Shown here: positions 45,311 through 57,720 of the stretch, in pieces | Layout: each line of letters opens with the position of its first letter | Numbering within the stretch: the stretch's first letter is position 1 | NCBI GenBank assembly: GCA_012295275.1 | Contig: CM022679.1 | Coordinates: 13,722,145-13,786,144, forward strand | Source of the DNA: Chrysomallon squamiferum | Lineage: Eukaryota > Mollusca > Gastropoda > Neomphalida > Peltospiridae | DNA: 64,000 bases | Direction: 5' to 3' | The notes under the pieces: model-generated | What the model was told of the DNA's origin: nothing | The model's input: the letters and a program-made list of their open reading frames with translations, nothing else | Databases searched by the model: none | Position numbers and translations under genes: made by a program

Positions 45311-46200
45311 ACATATATATGTATATACACACATACACTATAAACATGTACGTATTATATATATATATTCTTCACACTTTTCAGTTATGTCCATTTATGT
45401 CTCTGCTATCTGGCCTTAAATAATAATTTTCTTCATTTTTTTTTTTTTATTATTTTTTTTTTTAATGTTGTCAAACAAACTGTAGCTATCAGTCCATTAT
45501 ATCTGCATCGACGACAAGGCTACATCAATGATATAAAAAATTTCCGGAAAAACGACTCGACACACAAACCACATATTCAGGTTTGCTTGGTGACAAAACA
45601 GCTATCAGAGGCTAACTGCTCCTGTAAAGCTGGATGAGTGTATTTTGGTATTAAACTGATATTGAAGCATGGTTTATTACAGTGCAAAGAAAAAAGAAAA
45701 GTAACAAACCAGAAGATAACAAATGACACACGTGTCTTTTCAAGACTAATTGTAATAGTTGAACTTTTACAATAAATCGTCAAGCTGTTTAGTTTGAATT
45801 CACCTCAAAACCTCTAAACACACACACACATTACTGTTTTTCGTTTTCTTAACACTGTCTGTGGATCCATTAGTCCAACCAGTGCACTATAATTGGTATC
45901 TACTACCCTATCTGTGGGATGGTACTTCCAATCAAAAATAGTAGCCCATGAAGTGGAAAGAGTGGACTTTCTACCTCAAAATAGTGTAGTCCTTAACCGT
46001 ATGTCCGACACCACATAACCGTAAATAAAATGTGTTCAGTGTATCATGAAACAAAACATTTCTTTCTTCTTTTCTTCTGTTCAATGCTGTGTTATATATT
46101 ATTCATATTTAGGTAATTCGTATATAGCTAAATGTCAGCTATGTCTATTATTATTATTATTATTATTTGAAAATATGGTCATGTTTATAAAAGACTTTCT
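45311..46200. other. Upstream flank of gene D, inverted copy of 2.6-3.5 kb
   Basis: Matches the flank upstream of gene A in reverse. No exon of the receptor is recognised here. Confidence 0.6.
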
Positions 46201-46209
46201 TTTTTCAGA

Positions 46210-46345
46210 ATGTTATCGTCCGCATTTTTCTCGTTGTTTTCGGCTTCGGACACGGTATATATGTCAGATGTTGTCCACTTTCGTACCGTTCATCCGATTT
46301 GCATGTCCCCGAAGCACATCGCTTCACCTTTGTGCCTATGAATAA
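46210..46345 (+). CDS. Possible exon, ECYRPHFSRCF type
   Basis: A CTTTTTTCAG acceptor opens a phase-1 frame reading ECYRPHFSRCFRLRTRYI and on to a stop near 46345. The ECY-x-PHFSRCF piece is kept in the truncated copy at 2540-2577 (- strand). The C-x6-C start right after a phase-1 acceptor is reminiscent of the vWC-like exons. No donor was chosen and function is unknown. Confidence 0.25.
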
Positions 46346-46705
46346 AGCCTACTAACAACGCAAGTATTAACGGTTGCTGAACAATTGAACTAAACAAAAA
46401 ACAACATAAAAACACACTATGGCGGCGGAAAATGAAATATTATGGGTGTGTGAAATAGTGCGCTTTGATTGGTTGAAGTTCTGAAGTGATTGACACCTGT
46501 GGAAACATGAATTAAGACAGGGGTCGGCAACACTTGCGCCAATAGCGGGGATTTCAGTCAGGCCCACCAACTGAACACTTGAACACCAATTATCCTATCC
46601 GATGGCAATCCTGATCTAACATCATCGTTAGATATTGTGGTTTTATTATAGTTTATTCACAATTATCATATTATTTTATCATTTTACTTAGAAAAAGAAT
46701 CTGAG

Positions 46706-46774
<69 letters not shown>

Positions 46775-46829
46775 TGATTAAGAGAGAACAGGTATTTGTG
46801 GGAGATACAGTTTCATAGTTAAGACTTTG
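46346..46829. other. Non-coding stretch with GA microsatellite
   Basis: A (GA)n run at 46712-46764. The remainder is unassigned; it is slightly richer in GC than its surroundings. Confidence 0.7.
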
Positions 46830-46915
46830 ACATACGCCTGTAGAATATGCTCCTCTTGATAGGACAAAAATCTGCAACAGAATATGCTGATTCCGTCTCC
46901 CATTTTGTTGGACTG
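46830..46915 (-). pseudogene. Relic of the receptor signal-peptide exon
   Basis: On the - strand LLQIFVLSRGAYSTGVCQ aligns with LLMSVLLLGAFSVAICQ of gene B, but the ATG used in B is ATT here. It lies 2.4 kb upstream of the gene D CRD exon. Another ATG upstream is in a different frame. Confidence 0.5.
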
Positions 46916-47329
46916 TAAAATGTTAGTTCTTTGTTGATCTTTTCACAGGCGATAGAGTTAATACAAAAAAAGTTGGGAAATCGTATTAACCCTCTAAACT
47001 TAAGAACACATAACATTTATTTAATACGGTAATATAATAATCTAAGAACAACATAAAGACAAATCCCCTAAACAAATTTCACCCCACATGTCATTTTTTA
47101 AAAAGAAGAAACAAAAATAGTACATGTTACTTTTAAAGATCAAAATTTATTGATTTATTTTTTTATCTAATATATTCATCGTATAATTTATTTATTTGTA
47201 AAACATTGTTTTTATTTATTTTTATTTATGTGGTTTTTTTGGGGGTTTTTTTTTGTTTTTTTTTTTTTTTTTTTTTTAAAGTTTCTTTACAAAATGTAGA
47301 AAAATGTTATTTTGTCCTGTCATCATTTA

Positions 47330-47780
47330 CCCTAGATAACCTCACACGTTCATATTTAATACATAGATTATACAGACAGTCTGCAGGTAACTACTTCTAT
47401 ACAGTAATTTTAATACTTTACAGGTGACACTCGATTTCACAGAGCAATAGAGTTAACACAAGTCCGGAAAATACAAAAGTCTGGGAAATCGCGAATCTAA
47501 ATATTGACCCTCAAATTTACCAATACATTAAAGTTTAGTAATTTTACCTACCTGGATGATTTGCTTTCCTGTAACTATTTCCTTTAGTGTTCACTTTCGA
47601 CTCAAAGAATCGGTTAAACTGAAAAGTATTCCGACGAATATTTGAATATTTCCTCAACAGGATAACTTAATAGTGTGTACGTAGAGCCAAGGTTTCGAGA
47701 CGGAAATTACGGCTTGTTCAGATTTATCTGTCGTCGCGTAAGATATATAAATAGTTCGGAATTTCCAAATCATACCTATT
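47330..47780 (-). promoter_or_regulatory. Promoter-like module, type II, with κB-like site
   Basis: GGAATTTCC at 47758-47766 next to ATATAAATAG, then on the - strand TTCGTCGGAA, GAAAGTGAAC (GTTCACTTTCGAC on +, about 47588-47600) and an exon-like segment ending CATCCAG|GTAGGT at about 47557. It is the least decayed type II copy and is a candidate promoter for gene D. Confidence 0.45.
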
Positions 47781-47796
47781 TTTTAAATAGATGTTA

Positions 47797-47844
<48 letters not shown>

Positions 47845-48909
47845 GCTATATTTTATTCATTTATTTATTTATATTACTTTTTTAATTATATATATATTAT
47901 AAGTACTTCAAGATAATCACAAAGTACATAAAATAAAGACGTTATGAACCATTCAAAAACCATTTTATTTTATTTTTTATTTTTTTCTAGCATAGAGATA
48001 TTTTTTTGTAAGATATTCTGTGCATGATCATAAGTAAACAAATGATGATTTTAGGTGAAAATTGGTAATGTAAATAAATAAAATATTGCAATAATAACAG
48101 TAATAATAATAAACATCTAAACAAATTTACAAAAAGTTACATAAAAGAAAAAATAAATAAATAAGAAAGAAAGAAAGAAAAGAAAAGCCAGTCATTGCGT
48201 CTGCAAATACAGATAACATTGATTACACATATGTACGTTTTCATATCATTTAAAATAAAAATTAATCTAAAAAATAAAAATAAAATAATAATAAAAATAA
48301 AAACATATAATAAAATGAATAAAAATAAATAAAAATATATGTTTATAAAATGAATTATAATATTCTGTCGTGCTACTCAATTTTAGAACATAAATTTTGG
48401 TTTTCTTTTCTATTTTTAAAACAATTTAGAGGACGAAAATGAAAATATTGCAATAATAGCAATAATAATAACAAACATCTAAAAAAACAAAAACAATTAC
48501 AGTTATAATAGTAAAAATGAATAAATAAAAAATACATAAATAAATAAAAGGAAATAAATAAAAAATATATATATAAAATAAAACAAATGAAATAAAATTA
48601 ATAAATTTAAAAAAATAAAATTTATAAATTTAAATAATAATGAAATAAATATAAAATAAAATAAAGTTTAAAAAAATATTTTTTTCTAAATACAATATAA
48701 TTAAATTAAATTAATTAAATAAATAAATTAAATAAATATAAAAACGATTTGAAATAAAATAAAATAAAATGAATGAATGAATGAATGATTGAATGAATAA
48801 TGAATGGAAATCAAATAAAATAAATATAAAATTAAATTAAATTAATTTAAAAAAAATTAAATTAAATTAAAAGTTGGATTTTTCTTACTTTTACAAATTC
48901 CATTACCAT
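47781..48909. other. AT-rich flank and simple repeats
   Basis: (ATT)n at 47799-47845, then AAAT-type repeats as at 8230-8960. No gene seen. Confidence 0.7.
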
Positions 48910-49334
48910 TTATGAATACAGCTTTTCAGCGTTTAACCCTTCTTTATCTACGGCTGGAATCACTGTTTCCAGTTCATTTGGAAGACCTGATCCATTTGGA
49001 ATATGTTTGTTCTTATTATGTATGGTAATCACTATATCATCATCATCAACAGCAATGGTCTTGTCAGCAGTGTTTCTGTTTCTGTTTCTGGAATTCTGTC
49101 CAACAGGATGATCTTCATCTGTTTCACTTATTTCCTCACACAACACACTTCCAGAACTTCTTCTGTAGAGATGTTTATTAGCATCAACATCCTCTCCTTC
49201 TTTTTCATCACTGCTGCAGTGGATATTCCCGTTGAGAACTGCCTGACACAAAGTTGTTGTATCTGTGTCCCCAGCTCCATCTCCTGCCTCTGTCTGTGAT
49301 TCAGCACACACGTTCTGCAACACCATCTTGTTCC
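48910..49334 (-). CDS. Orphan cytoplasmic-tail exon, intact
   Basis: TTCCCTAG-side acceptor, phase 1, GNKMVLQNVCAES to a TAA after AEKLYS: 141 codons, the same length as gene B and about 12 residue changes (for example GSVLCEEISETDED). Upstream on the - strand the intron continues to about 49720 and then jumps to a signal-exon relic and 5' modules. No CRD or membrane exon belongs to it within reach other than those of gene E, 13 kb away. It may be the tail of E, or what is left of an internally deleted gene. Confidence 0.6.
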
Positions 49335-50024
49335 CTAGAAAAATTAAAACTTAATATACTCATATCTTTTATTAGTCACTTGTGTAACTCCATGAGAAAA
49401 ATATATAAACAAAAAAGCAAACAAACAAATAATAAATACAATAATAAAAAAGAAAATGAAATAAACATTGTTAGAAATATAAAAATATACCACTCAGAAA
49501 TTACTGTTTTAGTGTACAACTCATACAAATTAACAGTAGTGATCTTCAGTCTGACCATAATGTAGGTCTCTACTTTGGCAGTATGATCAAATGGCTAAAA
49601 CACTTTCAGTGTATCTCCTAATTTTTGTTTTTATTATTATCATTATTTATATATATATATATTCGCTAATGATAAAGCATGACAGTAAAAATATACTATC
49701 ACGAAACTGGATGAGTATTGTAATTTCCCCCCTTTATTTGCATCAATGATCATGATGTGTTGTCACACAAACTATAGCTATCAGTCTATCATGTAGGCCT
49801 TTTCATTGTCGTCACTGCTTCACTGATGAATGGGGGAAAATGGCGGCGAAAATAACAATATTTTGAAACAGTATTATTTTATTACTATACTTTGCTATGA
49901 ACAACGGTACGCCAAACAAAATAGTAATATAATTGTAAAGAATTTTATCTCAGCATTTATCAGACCACAGGTCTCTTATTTCATATAATGACATACGGAG
50001 TCCCCTCACTGTGCCCACAGTTTG

Positions 50025-50095
50025 ACAGGACAGAAATCTGCAACAGAATATGTTGATTCCGTCTCCCATTTTGTTGGACTGTAAAATGTTAGTCT
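50025..50095 (-). pseudogene. Relic of the receptor signal-peptide exon
   Basis: Matches the 46830-46915 relic and the TTGGACTGTAAAATG flank. It is shortened and has no hydrophobic frame from an ATG. Confidence 0.5.
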
Positions 50096-50339
50096 AAAAT
50101 GTTGGTCTTTTGAGAAAGAACTATACTGTAATCCCCTACTGTTTTATCGTTTGCTATCCTTTATTTACTTATTTTTATCATAGTTCATTTATTTATTCAT
50201 TTATTTATACTGTAATGCCCCACTTTTTTTGTTATCATTTCTTGTCCGTGATTGCTTCAGTTATATATAACAATAGGTGCGGGCACAGTGAATAACCCTG
50301 TATGTCATGATATGAAATAAGAGATTATTTTTTTAAAGC

Positions 50340-51061
50340 TTCTTTCAGAAATGCAGAAAATGTTATTTAGCCGTGTCATCATTTACCCTAGATAACCTCA
50401 CACGTTCATATTTCATATATAGATTATACAGACAGTCTGCAGGTAACTACTTCTATACAGTAATTATAATACTTTACAGGTGACACTCGATTTCACAGAG
50501 CAATAGAGTTAACACAAGTCCGGAAAATACAAAAGTCAGGGAAATCGCGAGTCTAAATATTGACCCTCAAATTTACAAAAACATTAAACTTTAGTAGACG
50601 TAACACCTACATAATACAGTAAAACAATAATGTAAGAACAATATACTGACAAAAACAAATTAAAGAAATTTCATACGGTATATGTTAAGAAAAAGGAACA
50701 GTAGAAAAATGTAGAGTACGTTGGCTATAGTTATGGGTGAATTGTAAAATGTACTCTTACCTTGATGGAAACTGGATTGAGAGAGGACTGCCGCCTTCGT
50801 ATAGTTAAACTCAGAATAACTTAATAGTACGTAGAGGAAACGTTTCATACCGCAAATGACAGATTAACCTTAAATCACGTTTCGTTTATGTGATATAAAT
50901 AGTTCGGAATTTCCAAGTTAAAAATAAATCCATGTCGCAAATTATAATTTTTATTTTTTATTCTTTATTTTATTTTTTATTTTTTTTTAAATAGATGTTA
51001 CTTATTATTATTATTTTATTTTATATTTTATTTATTTATTTATATTACTTTTTTAATTATA

Positions 51062-51135
<74 letters not shown>

Positions 51136-52851
51136 TTTGTTTATTTATTACTTCTATAATTATAGAAAATCTGGTATAAATACTGGTATTATCAATTTAT
51201 TATTTATGTGGGTTTTCTTTCTTCTAAATCACAAACACACACACACATATATGAAAAAAGTAATTTCACCTACTTAGATGTGTACTTATTTTCTCACAAC
51301 TTTCATATTTAATACATAGATTATACAGACAGTCTGCAGGTAACTACTTCTATACAGTAATTATAATACTTTACAGGTGACACTCGATTTCACAGAGCAA
51401 TAGAGTGAACACAAGTCCGGAAAATACAAAAGTCAGGGAAATCGCGAATCTAAATATTGACCCTCAAATTTACAAAAACATTAAACTTTAGTAGACATAA
51501 CACCTACATAATACAGTAAAACAATAATGTAAGAACAACATACAGACAAAAACAAATTAAACAAATTTCAAACGGTATATGTTAAGAAAAAGGAAGAGTA
51601 GAAAAATGTAGAATGCGTTGGGTATAGTTGTGGGTGAATTGTAAAATGTATTCTTACCTTGATGGAAAATGGATTAGCAGAGGGCTGCGTGATCGTGTAG
51701 CTGAACACAGAATAATTTAAAAGTACCTAGAGGCAAGGTTTCATACCGCAAATGACAGATTAACCTTAAATCACGTTTCGTTTATGTGATATAAATAGTT
51801 CGGAATTTCGAAGTTAAAAATAATACCATGTCGCAAATTATAATTTTTATTTTTTATTCTTTATTTTATTATTATTTTTTTTTTTTTAAATACATGTTAC
51901 TTATTATTATTATTTTATTTTATATTTTATTTATTTATTTATATTACTTTTTTAATTATATATATAATTTTTATTATTATTATTATTATTGCTATTATTG
52001 CTATATTAAATTTATTTATTTATTTATTTATTATAACTTTTTTAATTATAGAAAATCTGGTATAAATACTGGTATTATCAATTTACTATTTATGTGAGGG
52101 TTTTTATCTTCTAAATCACAAACAAACACACACACACACATATATGAAAAAAGTAATTTCACCTACTTAGATGTGTACTTATTTTCTCACAACGTTCATA
52201 TTTAATACATAGATTATACAAACAGTCTGCAGGTAACTAGTTCTATACAGTAATTATAATACTTTACAGGTGACACTCGATTTCATAGAGCAATAGAGTT
52301 AACACAAGTCCGGAAAATACAAAAGTCAGGGAAATCGCGAATCTAAATATTAACCCTCAAATTTACAAAAACATTAAACTTTAGTAGACATCTATATAAT
52401 ACAGTAAAACAGTAATGTAACAATATACAGCATACACAAGTTAAACAAATATCAAACGGTATATGTTAAGAAAAAGGAACAGTAGAAAAATGTAGAGTGC
52501 GTTGGGTATTTTTGTGGGTGAATTGTAAAATGTACTCTTACCTTGATGGAAAGTGGATTAGCAGAGGGCTGCGTGATCGTGTAGTTGAACACAGAATAAC
52601 TTAAAAGTACGTAGAGGCAAAGTTTCATATCGGAAATGACGGTTTATTCAGATTACATGTCGCTTTAGTGATATAAATAGTTCGGAATTTCCAAGTTAGA
52701 AATAAATCCATGTCGCAAACTCGAATTTTTATTTTTTTTTAGTCTTTATTTTATTATTATTATTTTTAAAATAGATGTTAATTATTATTATTTTTTTATT
52801 ATTATTATTTATTTATGTTTATTACTTTTTAATTATATATATATATATATA

Positions 52852-52891
<40 letters not shown>

Positions 52892-53259
52892 GCTGCTATT
52901 ATTGCTGCTATTATTGCTATATTTTATTTATTTATTTATTTATTTGTTACTTTTTTAATTATAGAAAATATTTTATAAATACTGGTATTATCAATTTATT
53001 ATTTTCGTGTTTTTTTTTTTTATTCTAAATCACAAATACACACATGAAAAAAGTAATTTCACCTACTTAGATGTGTACTTATTTTCTCACAACTTTCAAA
53101 TTTAATACATAGATTATACAGACAGTCTGCAGGTAATTAATTCTATACAATAATTTTAATACTTTACAGGTGACACTCGATTTCACAGAGCAATAGATTT
53201 AAACTTTAGAAGACATAAATATCAATTTATTATTTATGTGGGGTTTTTTTCCTTCTAAA

Positions 53260-53298
<39 letters not shown>

Positions 53299-53640
53299 AA
53301 AAAAGGTAATTTCACCTACTTAGATGTGTACGTAATTGCTTTTCTGTAATTTTTACCTTTAGTGTTCACATTCGACTCAAAGAACCAGTTAAACTGAAAA
53401 GTATTCCGAGCAGTACTTGAACACACCCTCTACGGTGTCGCGATATAAATAGTTCCACGTTAAAAATAAATCCACACCGGAAATTATTTTTATTATTATT
53501 ATTCATTTTTTAAATAGATGTTAATTATTATTATTATTGCTATTATAGCTATATTTTATGTATTTATTTATATTACTCTTTTATATTACTTTTTAAATTA
53601 TATATATATTATAAGTATTTCAAGTTAATCGCAAAATACA
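50340..53640 (-). repeat. Tandem array of about 0.9-kb 5' modules
   Basis: Four repeats start near 50396, 51297, 52190 and 53090. The first three hold the GTGACACTCG segment, an exon-like piece ending CTTGATGGAAA-side donor GTAAGA on the - strand (about 50760, 51658, 52542), TATAAATAG and a κB-like site (GGAATTTCC at 50906-50914 and 52684-52692; GGAATTTCG at 51802-51810), then ATT/TTTA repeats. The fourth is shortened. Confidence 0.75.
50750..50930 (-). promoter_or_regulatory. Promoter-like module in array unit 1
   Basis: On the - strand: GGAAATTCC, ATTTATATCAC, ACGTGATTTAAGG, and an exon-like piece ending TTTCCATCAAG|GTAAGA with GT intact. The E-box form differs from the 30.2 kb copy. Confidence 0.4.
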
Positions 53641-54640
53641 CAAAATAAAGACATTACGGACCATTAAACAAGCCTTCTTATTTTTTTTACCGTTTCTCGT
53701 TAATTATAAAATTACTGCATCGAGATATTACTTTGTAAGATATTCAGTGCAGGAGCATAAGATAAGAAACGATTGTTTCAAGCGGGAATTGTTAAATTAA
53801 AATCAAAATGTGGATAAATAGATAAATAAATGATATATTGCAATAATAGCTGTAATAATAATAAATATTCAAAAAATAAAATTACAGAAAGTTACAATAA
53901 AAAAATAAAACACAGCAACAAAAACAAGAAGAAGAAGAAGAAGAAGAAGAAGAAGAAGAAAGAAAAAAGAAAGAAAGAAAGAAAAGCTTGCGCAAATACA
54001 ACTTCGGGAGAGATAACATTTTCATGTGATTTAAAAATAAAATAAAATAAAATAAAATAAAAATAAAAATTATGTAATTGAATGAAAATATGACTGCTCC
54101 TCTTGACAAGACAGAAATCTGGAACAAAATACGCTGATTCAGTCTCCCAGTTTGTTGGACTGTAAAATGTTGGTCTTTTGGGAAATAAGGTATACTGCAG
54201 TCCCTTATTGTTTTATCATTTGCTATCCTTGACTACTTATATGTAATGTAGGTAACAGTAGATGCAGGCACAGTAGAAACAAAGAAACAATAGTACACTA
54301 TTAAAGATCAAGATAAGCGACCAGTTTATTTAACATCTTCAGTACAATTTATATTTCTAAAATACACTTTTTATTTATTTATTTATTTATTATTATTTTA
54401 TTTATTATATATATATTATTTTTTAAGTTTCTTTCCAAAATATAGAAAATGTTACAAATATTAGGACCTGACTTCTAACTTGATATATATATGTGTGTGT
54501 GTGTGTATGCATGTATGTATATGTGTGTGTGTGAGTGTATATATATATAAATAAAATAATAAGTATATTTTTCTGCATATATTTTAAAAAGCTTGAGCTA
54601 TATAAAGCAAAAAACAAATATGTATGTATGTATGTTTTTT
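53641..54640. other. AT-rich flank with GAA repeats and decayed signal-exon relic
   Basis: GAAGAA/GAAA runs at 53930-53990. At about 54091-54170 the - strand resembles the signal-exon region (AGTTTGTTGGACTGTAAAATG flank) but without a usable frame. CA/TG and TTTA runs follow. Confidence 0.55.
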
Positions 54641-54647
54641 TAAATAT

Positions 54648-54902
54648 GTATATGGACGTGGAAGTGGTTTTTCCAGAATGTTCGTTTGGTACAGGGATGG
54701 TTTGCTTCGTGACATTTTATCCACAAAAGCAATCTGATGCAGTCGTTTATATTTCGGGGGTGGTTTTTGCTCTAAAACATAGTACAAGTTAAATGCAAAA
54801 TTTTGTATAGCATTTATTTAGTTCCATCGCCAAAAAACCCACAACAATTCACGTAACCTTATATGATTAAAACAGTGTTTATTTTCATTTTATTTTAAAA
54901 CA
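54648..54902 (+). promoter_or_regulatory. 5' flank of prolyl 4-hydroxylase exon copy (pseudogene side)
   Basis: Duplicated at 57478-57720 in front of the intact exon, with a few substitutions and small insertions. No clear TATA box is seen. It includes TTCCAGAATGTTCGTTTGG. Confidence 0.4.
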
Positions 54903-55073
54903 ATGGGCATATTTAATATAATTTTGGTGTTTGCCTGCGTGGTACCGTTGACTGGCTGAAATATTTACATCCATGGCACAGCTCGAGGTATCACTGTACG
55001 CAGAAAAGGATCTCGCCTATGCACTTAGATTATACATACAGAATGAAGAAGCAAGATTAAGCGAATTAAAAAG
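54903..55073 (+). pseudogene. Prolyl 4-hydroxylase alpha exon 1, frameshifted copy
   Basis: Starts MGIFNIILVFACVVPLT like 57721, but two bases are missing where the intact copy has ACTGTGGCTGAA, so translation stops at TGA (ACTGGC-TGA). Past the lesion the other frame still shows EIFTSMAQLE and AEKDLAYALRLYIQNEE. A donor AAAG|GTAAAA closes it. Confidence 0.8.
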
Positions 55074-55081
55074 GTAAAATG

Positions 55082-55134
<53 letters not shown>

Positions 55135-56279
55135 TCATTCATTCATTCTTTTGTAACTAACTGAAATACTAACCATAAAGATGATGAAACAAATAATTAC
55201 ACAATAATCATGATGATGATAATTATCAACAGAAATAATGCCAGACAGTTATGATTATGGCGTTAGCGGAGCCGGCAGCTGCAAACTTAGGATGGTAGCG
55301 TTGATGGTGGTAAACCATGATATTTATAAAATGTATCTTCAGCTTGTGAAACTGAGGCAAACAACAGTGGAGAGATGCATGGGCGGAGAAACACGGAGAA
55401 GTTTCCTTTACCAAGCAGTGTGTACGTCATACAGACAATACAACCTGTCCCGTCTCGTTCAAAGTGATTACCATTCTTAAAGGTAACTAACTGTCTGTCT
55501 AATCAGACGTACATAAATAAAACAGAGAATATTCAGAATTCTAAACTACACACTTGCCACTGCCAGGTTTCCCACAAAAAATAGATGCACGCAAAAATGA
55601 CGAAAGACAAAAAGAACGGTGTGCTTCGGAGGAAGCGATGATTACCCTCGGTTACTGAGCAACCTGTTTAAGGTTGTCTCGATGGTCGAACGGTAACATT
55701 TAAATGTCTAATACTATGGTGTGATCGACTGTTTTTTTAATACTGTGTAATTGTGTCATAATCCATGACAGTAAAACTAGGACAAGTAATCTCGTCTTGA
55801 CAGTTCGCTGGAAATAAAGTGGATTGGTACCCACCTCTATTTTTAAATTATTAGTTCTAAATGAACGATGGTAGTTTATTATGTTTAACTACTAGGAGTT
55901 AAATGGTTAAGCGCTAAACGCTATGCTAAACATGGTCCAATAACAACAATAACAAATAATAATAATAATAATAAAAAAAAATAACAACAGCAATAATAAC
56001 AAAACTATTATTTATTATTATTAGAAAAACATAACGCTGACAAACACTAAAGCAAACACGAACAGTATCACAGTATTATAGCAATGATAACAATTTCACA
56101 GTACTATATCAACTATAAGAACAAGATCACTGTACTCTAGCAACTGTAACAACACTAAACAATACAATAAAAAAAACCCATAAACTATACTATAAAGGAA
56201 GTATTAAATATCACAAGTACAAACTTAAGTAATGAGATTTCATATATAGCCCGTAATATAGCATGGTATTAGATGCAGC
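55074..56279. other. Duplicated intronic flank of the P4H exon, with SINE fragments
   Basis: Repeated at 57930-59190. It includes an (ATT)n run, a GTTAGCGGAGCCGGC stretch, SINE tail (about 55493-55550) and SINE head (about 55668-55702) fragments. A + strand frame of about 80 codons at 55238-55480 is interrupted in the second copy and is not taken as a gene. Confidence 0.6.
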
Positions 56280-56915
56280 TCTTTTGTTCTTTTCGTGTAC
56301 TTTAGCCGTCTAACAGCTCATGCATACCCCCTGTCCAAACTATCCCTGGGGTTAAAGAGTACTAGACTGTTTACACCTAGAATGTATTCTGGCTGCTCCC
56401 ACAGAACTGGTTTATAAAAACACTAAATATTTTCAGAGTTCAAGATCTTTTTACACTTCAAGAATTAAAATTATGTTACAAACTATAACAAAGTATGGAT
56501 CAGACATACATTTTTTGTAAACATCCGAACATTTACATGTATTATTTTTGTTTTGTTTTACTGAGCTTTTCATTCAGTGCAAACGGATATGCTGATTTGG
56601 CAAATAAATGATCTAAACCATTTTCTTGTTTATTGATAAATGATCTAACAAAACGTATAATTATATCTAAACGCTTGTTAGTGTTGTAATATGTTTGTTA
56701 CAACACTGAAGTGATCCGAGTCATTCTCAAGATCCTATGTGAATTGTGTGTGGCCTAAACTGACTGTATCATGTCATTCATGTTATCTTCTTTGAGTATA
56801 ATGGGCATTTAAATAGGGACCAACTTATGAGTAATACAAGAGCGTATAATCTGTAAGTCAAAATATTCCCCAGAACATAAAGAGCTATTTTACACCATGG
56901 GGTAGACCAAGAATA
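56280..56915. repeat. Segmental duplication block, copy 3 of 4, cut by gap
   Basis: Same block as 20540-21400, ending at the N run. Confidence 0.8.
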
Positions 56916-57115
56916 NNNNNNNNNNNNNNNNNNNNNNNNNNNNNNNNNNNNNNNNNNNNNNNNNNNNNNNNNNNNNNNNNNNNNNNNNNNNNNNNNNNNN
57001 NNNNNNNNNNNNNNNNNNNNNNNNNNNNNNNNNNNNNNNNNNNNNNNNNNNNNNNNNNNNNNNNNNNNNNNNNNNNNNNNNNNNNNNNNNNNNNNNNNNN
57101 NNNNNNNNNNNNNNN
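56916..57115. other. Assembly gap (200 N)
   Basis: 200 N. Sequence right of it (57116-57300) matches 20219-20410 and 38470-38660. Confidence 0.99.
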
Positions 57116-57309
57116 TCCACATTTTATTTATTCGACGTTCGACCGCTGATTATATAACATAATCGCTTGAAATATTTCAGAAATAGTTATGGTAATTATT
57201 TTATGATCGTAATATATATTTTTCAATCGTTTTGAAATTAATAATCATGATATAATTATCATTACCATTTAGCTGCTTGCGCGAAGCTTTTAAATTTTAT
57301 TTTCGTTTT

Positions 57310-57720
57310 GTCGACGTGCTGAAGCCGGCGTTCGCGTGAATCAAAATGATTCTGGTCAAGGGAAACAACTCAAAATTTATTTAAAGCATAAAAAGCATTT
57401 TATTCTGTGGTATGAAAACCAAGGGGAACAACTCATATATGTATTAATTCGTAAACAAAAAGACATCTTCAAGAATTTCGGACGACGTGGAAGTGGTTTT
57501 TCCAGAATGTTCGTTTGGTACAGGGATGGTTTGCTTCGTGACATTTTATCCACAAACGCAATCTGATGCAGTCGTTTATATTTCGGGGTGTTTTTGCTCT
57601 AAAACATAGTACAAGTTAAATGCAACATTTTGTATAGCATTTATTTAGTTCCAACGCCAAAACAATTTACGTAACCTTATATGATTAAGACAGTTTTTAT
57701 TTTCATTTTATTTTAAAACA
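57310..57720 (+). promoter_or_regulatory. 5' flank of the intact prolyl 4-hydroxylase exon
   Basis: It includes a CpG-containing stretch (GCCGGCGTTCGCG at about 57322) and a CAAGGGAAACAACTC motif at about 57358 of a kind widespread in molluscs. A 76-codon frame (57336-57566) is seen but the second half is not preserved as coding in the 54.6 kb copy. Start of transcription is unknown. Confidence 0.35.

Noticed and set aside
55238-55480. 80-codon + strand frame
   Set aside because: In the duplicate at 58139-58380 the same frame is stopped (CAGTGTAG) and shifted, so it is not under coding constraint.
57336-57566. 76-codon + strand frame upstream of P4H exon
   Set aside because: No recognisable family. 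Only its second half is duplicated at 54.65 kb, where it lacks the same start and extends differently; treated as flank.
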